Shown piece after piece: positions 14,380 through 26,300 of a DNA stretch of 64,000 nucleotides. The stretch comes from Epiperipatus broadwayi. Its lineage: Eukaryota > Onychophora > Udeonychophora > Euonychophora > Peripatidae. Location of the stretch: the NCBI GenBank assembly GCA_028023455.1, contig JAQFVV010012398.1:8520682-8584681 (forward strand). The letters run 5' to 3'. Each line of letters opens with the position of its first letter. Position 1 is the stretch's first letter. Below the pieces are notes generated by a model. That model was not told the DNA's origin and made no database searches. It saw only the letters and a list, made by a program, of their open reading frames with translations. The position numbers and the translations under genes are program-made.

Positions 14380-15640
14380 TTTGTTTACTGTCTTAGAAGT
14401 AGTGAAAAAAAAATTTTGCAGGCATTAAAATGTTTCATCTTGTAAATATTTCTGTTCTACTTTAAAAAGTGAAAAAGATGTTTAGACTGAGATATTGTAT
14501 TAAATGAATGGTACTTCAAAAAAGATTACATTTATAATACTTACAGATAAACAATTTTTTATTATAAAATTCTGGTTACTTTTGGTCCCTCCCCCCCATA
14601 TATGTTTTTAAAGATTTTAAATAGAATTTTTATCAGCATTTGTACATGGACCTGAAATTTAGATGATTAACAAAAAGGCAAAACAGAGACTACAGATGAT
14701 GTAACAAAAAGTGGAAAGATATGTTTTGGAAATAATAAGAAGCCATTGAAAGCAAATACTCTGATGAAAAAATAAACAGGCATTTTTGATATTATTAATT
14801 GACATATTTTCATTATTTGACTTGGTATTGACAATGTTTAAATTGAGAAAATTTACAAGCATATCAATTTATAATATCAATTTAACATAAAATAAATTAT
14901 ATGGTTGATTTAATATTTATTCTTCTAGTCTTTAGACAAATCTCTATATAAGAAAGGTATATACGAAGACAGTCTGAGCTTTTCTTGCAAAAATTGTCTT
15001 ATGTTTTTGCAGAATATATTTTAATTATCTGTTATACAAGTTTCAGGAGAATTAATATAATCTTCAAATATTATACATATATTGGCATTAATAATTCATT
15101 TATAAGTGCTACATTTTAGACTGATATTCAATGTTAATCATCATCTACTTATATATATATATTATTTGCTAAGCTAGATCTTATAATATTTTTAGTCCAC
15201 ATATTTGAATTCAAACTTTATTTAATATTAATATATTTTTATTTCTTATTATATATATAATTATATGATTTATTAATTTATCTTAACTTCTTTCTTTTTT
15301 CTAAATGCGTATTTTAGATATACTTAGAATTATTATTTAATCATCTATTTCACAAATATGTCTAAATGTGCTAAAACGCAGGCAATAAACATATTGTAAA
15401 TAAAATAAATCTTTCCCTAAATACACTTCTGGTTGAATCGATATTTCTCAGTTAACTTGGATTATAAACCTCTTTTAAATGTCATCATTATGTTATATAC
15501 AATGGCAATAATGACAAAATTCGCAATATCAAGAATTCTTTTATTAGAGTATATGTAATCAGTTACAAATAGATTATTCTTGTCTAACATACAAGCTATA
15601 TATATATATATCTGTACAAACAATGTAATATATAGGGTAT
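14380..15640. other. AT-rich non-coding stretch
   Basis: No supported gene. There is a poly-C run of 8 bases near 14589 and several short (AT)n runs. Confidence 0.45.
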
Positions 15641-15642
15641 TT

Positions 15643-15790
15643 TGAGCTCAGACTTTCACATGATCCTCAACTCTCCATACTATCTCATACCACTGATACA
15701 CTTGCTCACATATATGTCTAAAAGATAAATAATCGTCAATAAACATATTTCGTGCTAAACCAGCACTCGTCAGTTGGTCCAGTTTAGTCT
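15643..15790 (+). repeat. Single-arm copy of the 34.9-35.8 kb foldback repeat family
   Basis: The segment from GAGCTCAGACTTTCACATGA to CAGTTGGTCCAGTTTAG matches, with scattered differences, the left arm of the large inverted repeat at 34902-35255. The shared landmarks come in the same order: ACTTTCACATGA, TGATACACT, CACATATATG, ATAAATAATC and TGCTAAACCAGCA. No inverted partner was seen next to it. Confidence 0.75.
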
Positions 15791-16189
15791 AATATGTCTA
15801 TAGTATCTCAAATCTGAACAATAGTCTTACTTAAGAATTGTTTCAAAACCTAACATTTTTTAAATTAATTTCCAGCTCATAGTAGCAAAATAGCTTAGAA
15901 TATTTTATTTGCTCACATAAATAAACCTTTTCTTTCAGTCTAAAATTTGGTCCTCAAATATCATTACTTTTTGAGTTTTTATGTTTAGAATATATATGGA
16001 AGGAATTAGATTCATAGGATACTATGTAACCATCACTTTGCATAATTATTCAAATCATCATTCAGTCATTACACATATATTTATGATATTAATTTATCCT
16101 CAGATAAATCAAAGATGCGAACATGTATTTCTATATTAAAATGAGGATCTGTTTTTATATTTTTGTAAAAATATACTTGTTTAATAGCA

Positions 16190-16520
16190 CATATATATAT
16201 ATACCATATATAATGAGTGTACTAATAACTCTTAACAAGCTTTTCCGAATATCCTATCCTCAGACTGGTTTCTAATTCTGGATTTCATCAGTGAGGTGCT
16301 AGGATATTGAGGCATTAGATTTAAAAATACCAGGTCAAGCCCCACCATTTATCTAATAGTTAACTATTAAGTAGAAAATCTGAAATTTTCAGACATCTAT
16401 ATGTCTTCAAATCAGCTATCTAACTTAAATAGCCATGTGGGGCTGAATTAAGTTCAGATACACCATATATTAATAGCTTTAGCAATATAAAATCTCTTTG
16501 CAATATATATATATATGGTG
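16190..16520. repeat. Decayed short interspersed repeats (MITE-like pieces)
   Basis: At 16215-16244 the sequence GAGTGTACTAATAACTCTTA followed by ACAAGCTTTT matches the end of the hairpin element at 60681-60814. At 16262-16300 ACTGGTTTCTAATTCTGGAT and the following TTCATCAGTGAG match the repeat at 31.4-31.8 kb. The stretch is bounded by (AT)n runs. Confidence 0.5.
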
Positions 16521-17600
16521 TTTAAATTATATAAGATTAAACACACAGGATATAAAGTAGAGATAATTTGTAGTTTTAAATTCTATATGAGGACAGATCA
16601 TTAATCATGTGTTCAAATATCTGGTTTCTCTGATGAGGATATTTTGATATCCAAAATACATGTATGTTTTTATTAGACGATGATTATAGTCTTATGTGAA
16701 TCTAAAGCGAAGATAACCCAATTCATTGTAGATTTCCAAATATGATTGGCTGCACACACATGTATATAGTATCTAAAATATCTGGTCATCATTATCCATC
16801 TGATTTATTGATTCATCAATGATTGACAGGTTAAATGAACTGCCTCCAGACCTTTGTTTTTTCTGCTTGCCTTCATACTTTCAATATTGTCAATCCTATC
16901 CATTCTATAATGTCCATCGATAAAAATCTTCATCATTTTTTTCCCCTTGATTTATTCACCATTTCAAAAAAATATACTTTTCAGCAGTGTTAATCTGTCT
17001 TTTCACATATCCAAAATATTGTAATATTTATACCAATGCTCTATTATTTATAGTGATGTAAAATTGTGTTCACTCCTCAAAAAAGAGTTGAAAGTCATTC
17101 GCTGCATTTTGAAGATTTCTGATAACCCAAATATCCATTGTAAAAATATAAAATTCTTCATCATCATCAGGCAAGTTTATGTTGCTGATAATTTCAGTAC
17201 TAATAAAATATATATTTCAAAGTTTGTGGAGAGCTATCACAAATACATGATGAACATATTTATAAAGAAGAATAAGTGAAGAATAAACAGATAAACATGC
17301 AAAATGTAACTTCTGTAGCAAATCCTTTTTCATTCCACTTATGCCATTGACTATAAACTTGAAAAATCAATAGATACCCAATGACGTTATTTAATAAACC
17401 TCTATCCAATGCTCTCCCATTCATATTTTTACATTGGTTTCTACTGTCAGATCTATATAATTATCCAAGTAAGTTAACTTAGATTCAAAATACTCTGATG
17501 TTTTGAATCTCTTGATGTAAGTTTGACAGTAAAGAAAAGAAGTAAATGATGATTAATTGTTCAAGGAAAGGGACATTAGATTAAAAAAGTTCAGGTGTAA
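16520..17600. other. AT-rich non-coding stretch
   Basis: I see no convincing gene. The open frames are short and of low complexity. On the minus strand 16820-16990 has a slightly coding-like texture that I could not assign to a family. Confidence 0.4.
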
Positions 17601-17609
17601 TAGACCCAC

Positions 17610-17745
17610 ATGCAAAACTCCTCACTGATGAAATCATAAATTATAAACTAACCTGGAGATATAGATAGTGCAGCAATGGATAAAGATTTAAGCACTACCA
17701 CTTGATATGTATTGATTATTCAAGCTTACACTAGATGCATAATTG
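17610..17745. repeat. Copy of a dispersed MITE-like family
   Basis: Contains CCTCACTGATGAAATC and TATTGATTATTCAAGCTTAC followed by ACTAG. The same motifs recur at 21.57-21.70 kb and 31.4-31.8 kb, where they form inverted arms. Confidence 0.5.
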
Positions 17746-17749
17746 GAGT

Positions 17750-18720
17750 GAGAGAAAGGGGATTCACTAATGAAGATTTATGTAAGGTAGAATCATGTGA
17801 TGTTTTGTTAGTTTAAAATGTAATTTTTATTACTTTAAATCTGTTATATATTAAAGGTGTGTAAAGACCCATCATTATTCTCAGTACCCAAATTTAGACA
17901 TTCTATCTAACAAAAACCACACAATTAATGTAAGAATTAATAGTGTAAAATACTGTGATATTACCACTGATACAAATTCGACATTTTTTTTTACATACAC
18001 CAACTACAATGAGCACAAACAATAGCCATATTGTCTTCAGTTGATTTATAAAATTTCATGAGTGATTATCATACAGTATATTAGATTACATTTTATTATG
18101 TTTCATAATATGCTTGTCCGTGCAAATCAATGTTTTCGGTTTGCTAAGTGAATGTACAATCAATTTATTCTTTTTGTTTTTTATTTTGATTCGGTTTTTT
18201 TTTTCTTATCAGGTATATCAAGATTTGTAATAAATATATGATGATGAATTGAGCCTATTGACAAAACATGAATCATATAAAATGCATTTTGGGAATTATA
18301 CAATTTTTTCTTATATCTATAATAATAAATATGTTTAAAAATATATATTTATTTTTCTTGAGAAATATATATAAACATGTGGGTGTATGAACAAATGGGT
18401 GTATTCTTTGTGAAGGATGATTTAGGTTTTTGTAATATATGACATTTAAAACATGTATTAATATTATTAACAGAAGAATATGCCAGTATCAAAATAAAGC
18501 TATTGTATACGTGTAGCAGTTTTTTTTTTTTTTTTGATTTAAAATGTGCAACCATATGGAACCGCATTCTCACAATTCTCAAATAGATATTTTTAAAAAA
18601 AAATTATAATAAAAATAGAAATGGAGAGTAACATCATGATATGAAAAAAAAAAATAGTGATTTACGTGATAGAAATCAAAACATTGACCCAAATATTTGA
18701 TTTTTTTCTCTTCCAAAAAT
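17750..18720. other. AT-rich non-coding stretch upstream of a promoter-like site
   Basis: Nothing recognisable. There are poly-T runs at about 18195 and 18520. Confidence 0.4.
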
Positions 18721-18721
18721 A

Positions 18722-18788
18722 TATAAAAGGTCTGTAAAAATTCATTCAATGCCGCAGTATAGACTGTAAATTAAAACCTTCTTTCAGG
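18722..18788 (+). promoter_or_regulatory. Candidate TATA promoter with short non-coding first exon
   Basis: TATAAAAG at 18722-18729 is followed 34 bases later by an initiator-like CGCAGTAT. About 30 bases after that is a strong splice donor, CAG/GTAAGAG, with the intron starting at 18787. This is the layout of a short 5' untranslated exon of an arthropod gene. The nearest plus-strand coding exon is at 30259, whose upstream sequence ends in a possible acceptor (TATATATATAG at 30239). The link between the two is inference; in AT-rich DNA such combinations can arise by chance. Confidence 0.35.
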
Positions 18789-18794
18789 TAAGAG

Positions 18795-19820
18795 TATATA
18801 CATATGCATATTATTAAAAGGAGTTCTTAATGCTCAATGAAATTAGAGAAACGAGGAAAGTAATCGTTATTGGAAGCATATAAAATGATATTTAACATTT
18901 TTATGAAATACATTTAATTTTTCATAAGCATATTTACTTAAATATTTTAATATATTTGATATTTAAGTATGTTTAGCATTTCTATTGAGTGGTTATAACA
19001 TCTTTGCACAACTAATATTTTTAAGATTATATCTGCTTAGTTGGTAAAGAATGATTGCCTATGGTTTAACCTATACGAACGTTTATCGAATGACTCTAAG
19101 ATAATAAGCAGCTTGTAAAATTGTTTGATCACGGTCTTCTTGGAAAGTATTCATCCTGAAGATATATATATTTATTACAGATTAGGTCGTAGTAGAAAAA
19201 TGATAAATGATAATGAAGACATAAAAGAGGATATAGTGATCAGACAAATTAACAATATTAATTCAGCAGAAATGCTATCTTGGAAATCATTTTCTTATCC
19301 TTTATTCATTTAAGTGTATTAATATTCAAATAGTTCACTACATATTTGTAATTTATAATTTAATATATATACTTGTAATTTATTTGCCTATTGACAAAAA
19401 AGTACACCAAGTTAATGGAGCCGGAGTATGAATAACATAAGTTTATAATAGAGATATATAGCAGTTTCTATTCTAATAATTAACTATTATTAAAGTGCAT
19501 ATAGATATAGTTTGCATATTAAATCATGAAATAACGAAAGCATACTTCATGTGAAGTGATAATGCTGATTCAGTAAAAATGTATCTTGGGAGACACTTGT
19601 TACTTATGTCTTTAATCTTTTTCGTGAAATATGATAGTATTATACTAAGATTTTTACAAATAAATAATGTGAAAATAGTTTTTCCTTTGCCACTGCATGT
19701 GAGTTATTGATTTAGTATTACAGCACTCATCTTTTTGAATGGCTTTTATCTGAGAATTATAAGTAATAGCTACTAAATCAGATTATGACAAATGAGATCC
19801 AACACATTCAAACTGTACTC
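18795..19820. other. AT-rich non-coding stretch
   Basis: The only open frame of note, 19125-19313, has no ATG at its start and no recognisable domain. I do not call it a gene. Confidence 0.4.
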
Positions 19821-19821
19821 A

Positions 19822-20230
19822 TATCATCAATATTATCATTTTCAATCATTATAGATCCACTACAGAATGAAAGCTCTTTCCAAGTTCAATTCATCTTCTT
19901 CAATCTCTAGCTTCTCTTCATATCATCACAGCACACTTCCTTATTTCATCCATTCAGCTCACATGTGGTCATTTTCTAAGTGTTTTACAATCTCTTGGAA
20001 TCCAGTTTAAGATTTCAATTATCCATCTATTATCATCTGTTTTAGCAGTATGTCCAACCCAATTTCACTTTAGGTTCATATGTTGTCAGAATGTGATTAT
20101 TTTCATGAGTTAATTCTATAATCAACTTATTTAAAAATGATCACATCTGAAATATGCCCATGTTCAATTTTTAAACATATTCATTGTAACATGTTTTCTA
20201 ACTACAGTCACCAGAATATAATTACTTTAA
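19822..20230 (-). pseudogene. RTE-type LINE relic, 3' end, antisense
   Basis: Read on the minus strand, about 20060 down to 19822 gives NWVGHTAKTDDNRW, then a relic of ILNWIPRDCK, then a MDEIRK-like block and the final GKSFHSVVD-like block. This parallels, block for block, the 3' part of the RTE copy at 47.7-47.95 kb. It ends at 19822 in an ATTGAAAATGATAATATTGA-type tail. Upstream, 20060-20230 is more decayed. All frames carry stops. Confidence 0.7.
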
Positions 20231-20239
20231 TCTAAATCA

Positions 20240-21560
20240 TATCTATTTATCTAAATAATACTTATAGCATATAATTATAAAAATTTGTATAAAATTTGCA
20301 ATATTTTTGATCTATTTTATATAAAAATAACATTGTTAAATGTCATACTTTGCTTTGCTCTTTTTGTTCTAACATATGATCTACCATTGTATCCATTATT
20401 CTTTAGATTTAATTAATAAAATTATATTTGAAAGTGCAAGCAGGGAGTAAATGATAGCTTCAGGGAGCCAATTGTCCAGTAGTTGCTATAATGAATTAAC
20501 TGTTATTTCTTGAATATACGATTGAGTAAATAATAGAATTTAATCATTATTTGATATATAAACAAAACCTATTTGACATAAAAAAAAAAACTGTTTAAAA
20601 ATAACTGTTATTGTAATACTTTGTCCCTTTATTATATCTTATGGAAATTGTACTATTACTTATATTTCACCTAGCAACTTGCACAGAGAAAACGAAGTTG
20701 TGCAAAATCGCTCTCAATATTGTTTATTTTCCCCAGAACATCCAATCCCATTAATGAAAAAACAGTTTTTAACTAATGTCGATTTATAATTTAATGAAAA
20801 TAATTTATTTTGTCTCCAAATATCAAAATATACATTTTTTATGTGAATACGTTTAATGCTTAAACTCTTTATTTATATGTGGTTGGTTTGAAATTGAATT
20901 TGAGTGAAACAATCCCCCCCCCCCCGAAAACATTTTAAAATTTTCAAACCAACATTGAATTTCTCTTTCAAATAGAAATTTAATTATTAAGTTGGTGAAT
21001 GTGTATTTAATTATGTTTATTTAGTGAGTAAAACAAGGAAAGAAATTTATAAAATCTCATTACTCAATATTTGATTAGATTAGTGAATACTGTCTTCTCC
21101 TTTCACTTTTAAGATTTTTTACCTTTTTTATTTTTATCTTTTCAATATATGTATAAAATTATCAGTTAAACTCTGTTTATAATCTGTAAATAATAAAACA
21201 TAAATATGTCAATGTAGGAAACAGAGTAAATATACTATAACATATAAACAACTAAGTGTGTTTTTGGTACAGAACATCAGATTCATTAGATATAAGTAAC
21301 AAAATGAAAAACCTATTAAATAAATAATACAATGGCTTTATTGCTTGGGGCTTCATACAATAGTGACAAAACTGGTCACAATTGTCTTTAAACTCAAGGA
21401 TCTGACATGCTACCACTACATCAAACTATGTGGCTGCTTAATAATTAAAATTCTAGAATATGCAGAATGCTCAACTTTTGATTCTATATGCTATAATTAG
21501 AACAGCAACTATTTTTTGTTTATATCATATAAATTATTACTAGCAACTGTCTCCAAGCAA
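20240..21560. other. AT-rich non-coding stretch
   Basis: Holds a 12-base poly-C tract at 20914-20925, rare in this AT-rich setting. No gene seen. Confidence 0.45.
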
Positions 21561-21564
21561 TACT

Positions 21565-21695
21565 GGCACCTAATGCAAATTATAGTAATCAATAGATGCC
21601 AACGATTTCAAGCATTTAAATCCCTATTTAGTACCTACCCAACCAATACCTCCAGAATTGCATTTATTGATTACTCTAGCTTGCACTAGGTGACA
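21565..21695. repeat. Small foldback element with about 33-bp inverted arms
   Basis: CACCTAATGCAAATTATAGT plus AATCAATAGATGCC near 21568-21600 is the diverged reverse complement of GCATTTATTGATTACTCTAG plus CTTGCACTAGGTG near 21660-21692. The arm sequence is shared with repeats at 17.7 kb and 31.4-31.8 kb, so this is a family member. Confidence 0.6.
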
Positions 21696-21699
21696 ATAT

Positions 21700-23290
21700 T
21701 TTATGGAGAGAGTTGCTACTATTTTATTAGTTTGTGCAAAAAAAAAATGGTGATTATGTGATGTTTTAAGAGTTTAAATTATGATGTACAATGCTAATTT
21801 TCTAAAAACAACCATACTAAGAATTTTATTTAAAAATGGAAACTGAAAATTGGATGTAGAATTTTTATTGATAAATATATTGTCTAAGATCCCTAGACAA
21901 ACTAGTCATTTACCATAGAAAATGACTGGTCAATTAGGTACATCACCCACAATAGAATTACAATTTGATGTTTGTCTAATTTACTCTGTTCTTATCATTA
22001 TTTATCAATATATTTAAGAATAGCAATTGAAATTCAATATTACAATATTTGAAAACTCTTTTTAATTTTTGATATAACTTGGGAATGTAAGGCAATGCCT
22101 TATTAATTTTATTTCACTATGTTTTAATTTGACTTCATTATAAATCACTTTTAAATACCTATATAAACTCTTATTATAACTTACTTTTATTAAATTCTTA
22201 ATATTCAATTTCATATATATCGTAAATTCGCATAAATAAAAATTATGACAAAAATATTCAAATTCTAAAAACTTATATTTTAATTAAAGATATGTATGAT
22301 AAAAAGTACATAAATACTCTTACTTTCAGAAAAAAATTATTATAGTGAAACTAAAGCTAGTTTGTCTGTATATTTTAGCAAAAATTCAATCCTTAAAATA
22401 ATTCTGTTTATTTTATTACGAAAAAAAAATCTGGTCTTCATTGTTGTCCTCAGAAAATTAGCAGTAGTTTATAATGAATTAAATGATATGAAAAGACAAA
22501 TTAAAAGAGTGTCGAACTTTGCTCATTTTAATAATGTATTGAATTACAATTTTAGAAATGTACAAGCTAAATATAGTTCAAATTTTCAATCATCAATTAA
22601 TGTTTTTTTTTTTATAACTGATTACCATGAACCTGATATACTGCATCAAACATGGGTGTTAACATTTTATGTATATATATTTTGTTCATACATTGTTTCA
22701 TTATTTATAGATTGTGTGTACATACAGTTTATTATTTATTTAATTTTTATTTTTATTTAAGGATGATTTCCAATTAGAAACACACAGAATCACAAAAACT
22801 AAATAAAAAAATTATTATTCTGGAAAATTATTCAATTTCTTTTTTAAATATGTATGCAGTATAGAGTTTTTTTCAGCTTATTGTTATATTGCTTTAAATC
22901 ACTCCATACATTTGTAAAAACGAAAAAACTATTGCTTTTATTATTAAAAAATGCAAAAAGAAATCATACTTAAATACTCCTAGAAAATGTAGATTAAAAA
23001 TGTTTTATAATTCTTCAAATAAAATTAAGAATTATTGTAGACTTTTTCTGAACAGTTTGCAACACAAATTTAATTATAAATGTAATTTTTTTGGCCAAAT
23101 GTGGAGTAAAGAGATAAATATAGATACATATAATAATTATGTAAACTTATCACTTGTGAACATGTCAATAACATTTTAAATGTAAGTTACAATATGGGAA
23201 AAATCTCTGGAGAATATTATCCCACATAGAAATTATTGCTGATATTAAAATAGCTTATGAATTTTCAGATTTAAATAATAGACATTTTTA
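21700..23290. other. AT-rich non-coding stretch
   Basis: Contains an open frame of 132 codons at 22362-22760 that begins without ATG and has no recognisable domain. I treat it as chance. No other feature was seen. Confidence 0.4.
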
Positions 23291-23291
23291 T

Positions 23292-23510
23292 ATATATTAA
23301 ATGCTTTTTATTGATCCTACACTAAAAAAATGTTTTTTTCAATCACAATTAGGATTTTTAAATTTAACTTGAAATAAAAGCATGAGGAGGGGAATTAATT
23401 AATTAATCTCTGCATTTCCCATTCTTTTATTTCAAATTAAATCTAAAAGCTCCAATTGTGGTTGAAGAAATATTTTTAGTGCATGATCATTAAAAGCATT
23501 TAATATAACA
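23292..23510. repeat. Hairpin MITE of about 220 bp
   Basis: The left arm (about 23292-23390) and right arm (about 23415-23510) are diverged reverse complements. Matching landmarks are TATTAAATGC against GCATTTAATA, CACTAAAAA against TTTTTAGTG, CAATCACAATT against AATTGTGGTTG, and TTGAAATAAAAG against CTTTTATTTCAA. There is no coding capacity. The arms suggest a non-autonomous DNA element. CACTA lies inside the arms rather than at the ends, so superfamily assignment is open. Confidence 0.7.
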
Positions 23511-23606
23511 AAAGTTTATCTCTATTGTTTTTAAGTTTTTAGTATTAGCACAGTAAGCAAAAATATAAAACTACATCATACCTTAAATTAATTGAACACT
23601 TATAGT

Positions 23607-23608
<2 letters not shown>

Positions 23609-23649
<41 letters not shown>
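23609..23649. repeat. (AT)n microsatellite
   Basis: About 20 uninterrupted AT units. Confidence 0.95.
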
Positions 23650-23650
<1 letters not shown>

Positions 23651-23674
23651 TATAAATTAAAATGCATACCCTTT

Positions 23675-24450
23675 ATATATATTCTATAGTCTTTATGTAT
23701 ATATCATATTTAGTAACTGTACATGATTCTATATGCATAACAAATCAGTAAATAACTTTTCTATATTATATTTTTTATATTATAAACAACTTTCTTAAAT
23801 AAGTTTTATTTATCTCCCCAAGTCTCTTTTTATCTAAGAAACTAATCTACCTATTTAAAAAATTAATGTTACTTAATTCATATAATTTTACTTTAAATCA
23901 TATATCATTAGATATTTCTGCAGTAAGTTAATATGTATAGTCTTTCTGTATATATCATATTTAGTATATGTACATAATTATATTTAGAATGGCAGAATAG
24001 AAAAGTGTAATTATATATGTATAATAATTTAGTAAGCAACATTTTACATTAAATTTTTATATTATAAGCCACTTTCTTATTTCTTAAATCATAACAAATA
24101 AAACTGATAGTGAGCACAATTTAAAAAATATTTCACCTTTTCCTATCTAAAAAACTAATTCACCCATTTAAAAAATTAATGTTTTCTATTATTTCCATAA
24201 ACATTTTAAACAAGTGTGCAAAATTTGAACAAGTTATATTAAATTTAAGTCTATTTAATATCAATTTTGAAAAGTTTTTTAAATGTTATTAAATTGAAAG
24301 AAAAAAAATCTTTATACCATCCTTTCATAAATGTTATTTAAAACAAATAAAAGTTCTAAGAATAATTTTTAACTGTAATACAATGAAATTATTAAATATT
24401 TCTAATAATATTTTCCCTCTGCTCCATATCTAAAAAACTAGGTGACTGAC
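23675..24450 (+). repeat. Diverged direct repeat, period about 260 bp
   Basis: The order ATAGTCTTTATGTATATATC, then TATTATAAACAACTTTCTTA, then a TCTAAGAAACTAATCTACC-type block, then TTTAAAAAATTAATGTTA occurs at 23685-23872. It recurs with changes at 23937-24184. Part of a third unit (ATCTAAAAAACTAGGTGACT) lies near 24430. This is an old tandem duplication of non-coding DNA. Confidence 0.6.
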
Positions 24451-24459
24451 CTAAAAGAG

Positions 24460-25320
24460 TGTTTATGTAAAATAACCTGATATTACTTAGTTATATATCA
24501 GATTTTAAACATTTCTATTGAATTTAAATATATTAAAAGCAGTTAAAAATATGATTAAATAAGTTTTTAAATGTTAAAATAATATAATAATTACAGATTT
24601 CCAGTAATTCATAATTTTAGATATATGTTATATGACAACAAAGAGAAAGATGAAGTTAATAGCCTTGATAAAAATGTATATGACTTTAAGCTAGAGCAGA
24701 AAATTGATAAAATGAAGTTTGAAAAAACTGGTAATTATAATTTAAAAATAATGAAAGTTAACTCACACCAATAAAAGAATTTTGAAAATTTAGTATACAG
24801 TTGCAATTGTACAATTATTATTTGCTAACATTAAATTGCATAAAGTGAATGCACCTCATATATTTATAAATGATTTTGAAAGTTGCTATTAACATAAAGC
24901 TTATCAACTGAAAGCTAAATAGTTATTAGAGATGTTGGGTTTTAATAAACTTGTTAAGTCTACTTTTGATTTTGTAAAAGTATTATTTTAGCTAAAACTA
25001 TTAACGACTATATTATGATTTCACTTATTGCATGCAAATTATATAAATTGATAGAAATATTTACAATCTGTAAATGCTACTAAAACTTTTATTTGAAACA
25101 TGGTATATGTAAGCATAAGTCAAAATTTAATGTTGATTTTATTAGAATGGAAAGATTATGACATTATGGAAAATTATTCATGTGAATTTTTTCATATAAA
25201 AAAGAGCTAGCCTATATGCTTTAGATATGATTGTGATTGTTTCTATTGTGATGCTATTGTGGATTGAAGCTTGTATTGTACATGCACTGTATGAAAAAAA
25301 ATGTGATGACATATTGTAAT
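24460..25320. other. AT-rich non-coding stretch
   Basis: An open frame of 49 codons from the ATG at 24625 has coding-like acidic and basic composition but no recognisable family. No other features. Confidence 0.35.
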
Positions 25321-26300
25321 GGTCAAGATTGTGTAATCAGTCAACAAGACTGAAAAACCATGCAGGGACTCTCAACCAGCTGACATAGGGCTACCCCATA
25401 CCCCTAGTTTATATCCCTACCTAGGCTTCCTGGTCTCAACTACATAATTAACATCCTCGATGTCACACAGCTTTCCTTCTTCATACAATGTGATATAGCT
25501 CAGGCTTCAAATACAGAACTTTTTTTTTAGGATTTTTCATCAACTTGCAACCTTACCATACACTAGCACTCATTAAGGCCCTATATTAATTTATTTACCT
25601 TATGATTATTGACATAATTTTTTGGAATTTGATTATTTCTATAATGCTACAAAATGAAATACCATATCAGTCATGTACAATACCATGAATGTGTTTGTTT
25701 TGGAAATTGAATAACTTTACTGAATTACATATAATAATTACTTGATAGTTGCAACTCACAATGATGACATAAGTTTAATTAAGAATGATAATATAAGTTT
25801 TATTACAGAAACTAAAACAATAGAGAGAGTAGCTTATAAATTATTGGATTAAAATAATCTACTGGCTTTTACATAATATTACAGAAGGTGATGGCAGATT
25901 ACAACAATAATGGGTGTCCTATTTGATTTGTACTGGAGATATGAGAAGCTATCAGCCCATTATAGGGTTGAATCTAACAATGTATTACATATTTAACTTG
26001 TTTAATGGAATAATTGTGGATGGGTTCGATTTAAAATTACCCAGAGTGGCTGATGAGTGAAGATGAAGGCTATACAAAAAAACCTTACATAGATATTGCA
26101 GTACTACCCTATGTGAATGCTGTCAATGATAAACAAATGTAAAGATGATCAGCTTGGTGATCTGATCACACAGTTCACAACTAAGGATTGATGTCCCTGG
26201 CCACAGAGATGCTCCTGCCTCCAACCAAGGGTGCATACCAATGAAGAAGATGTGCTAAATATAGGATTTGGGGTGATGATAAAGCTTCAGCTCCATCACA
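25320..26300. other. Less AT-rich unassigned stretch, possibly a decayed element
   Basis: Base composition is more balanced at about 25330-25470 and 26040-26290 than in the surroundings. Near 26085 the plus strand reads IAVLPYVNAVNDKQ, which resembles the LPYVxGVSEK linker motif of Penelope-like elements. No neighbouring block confirms it, so the origin stays open. Confidence 0.25.

Noticed and set aside
22362-22760. Open frame of 132 codons
   Set aside because: It starts at TTG, is rich in Phe, Ile and Tyr, shows no domain, and long AT-rich frames of this kind arise by chance.
24625-24771. 49-codon ATG frame with mixed charged residues
   Set aside because: Coding-like texture but too short, with no family match and no splice context.
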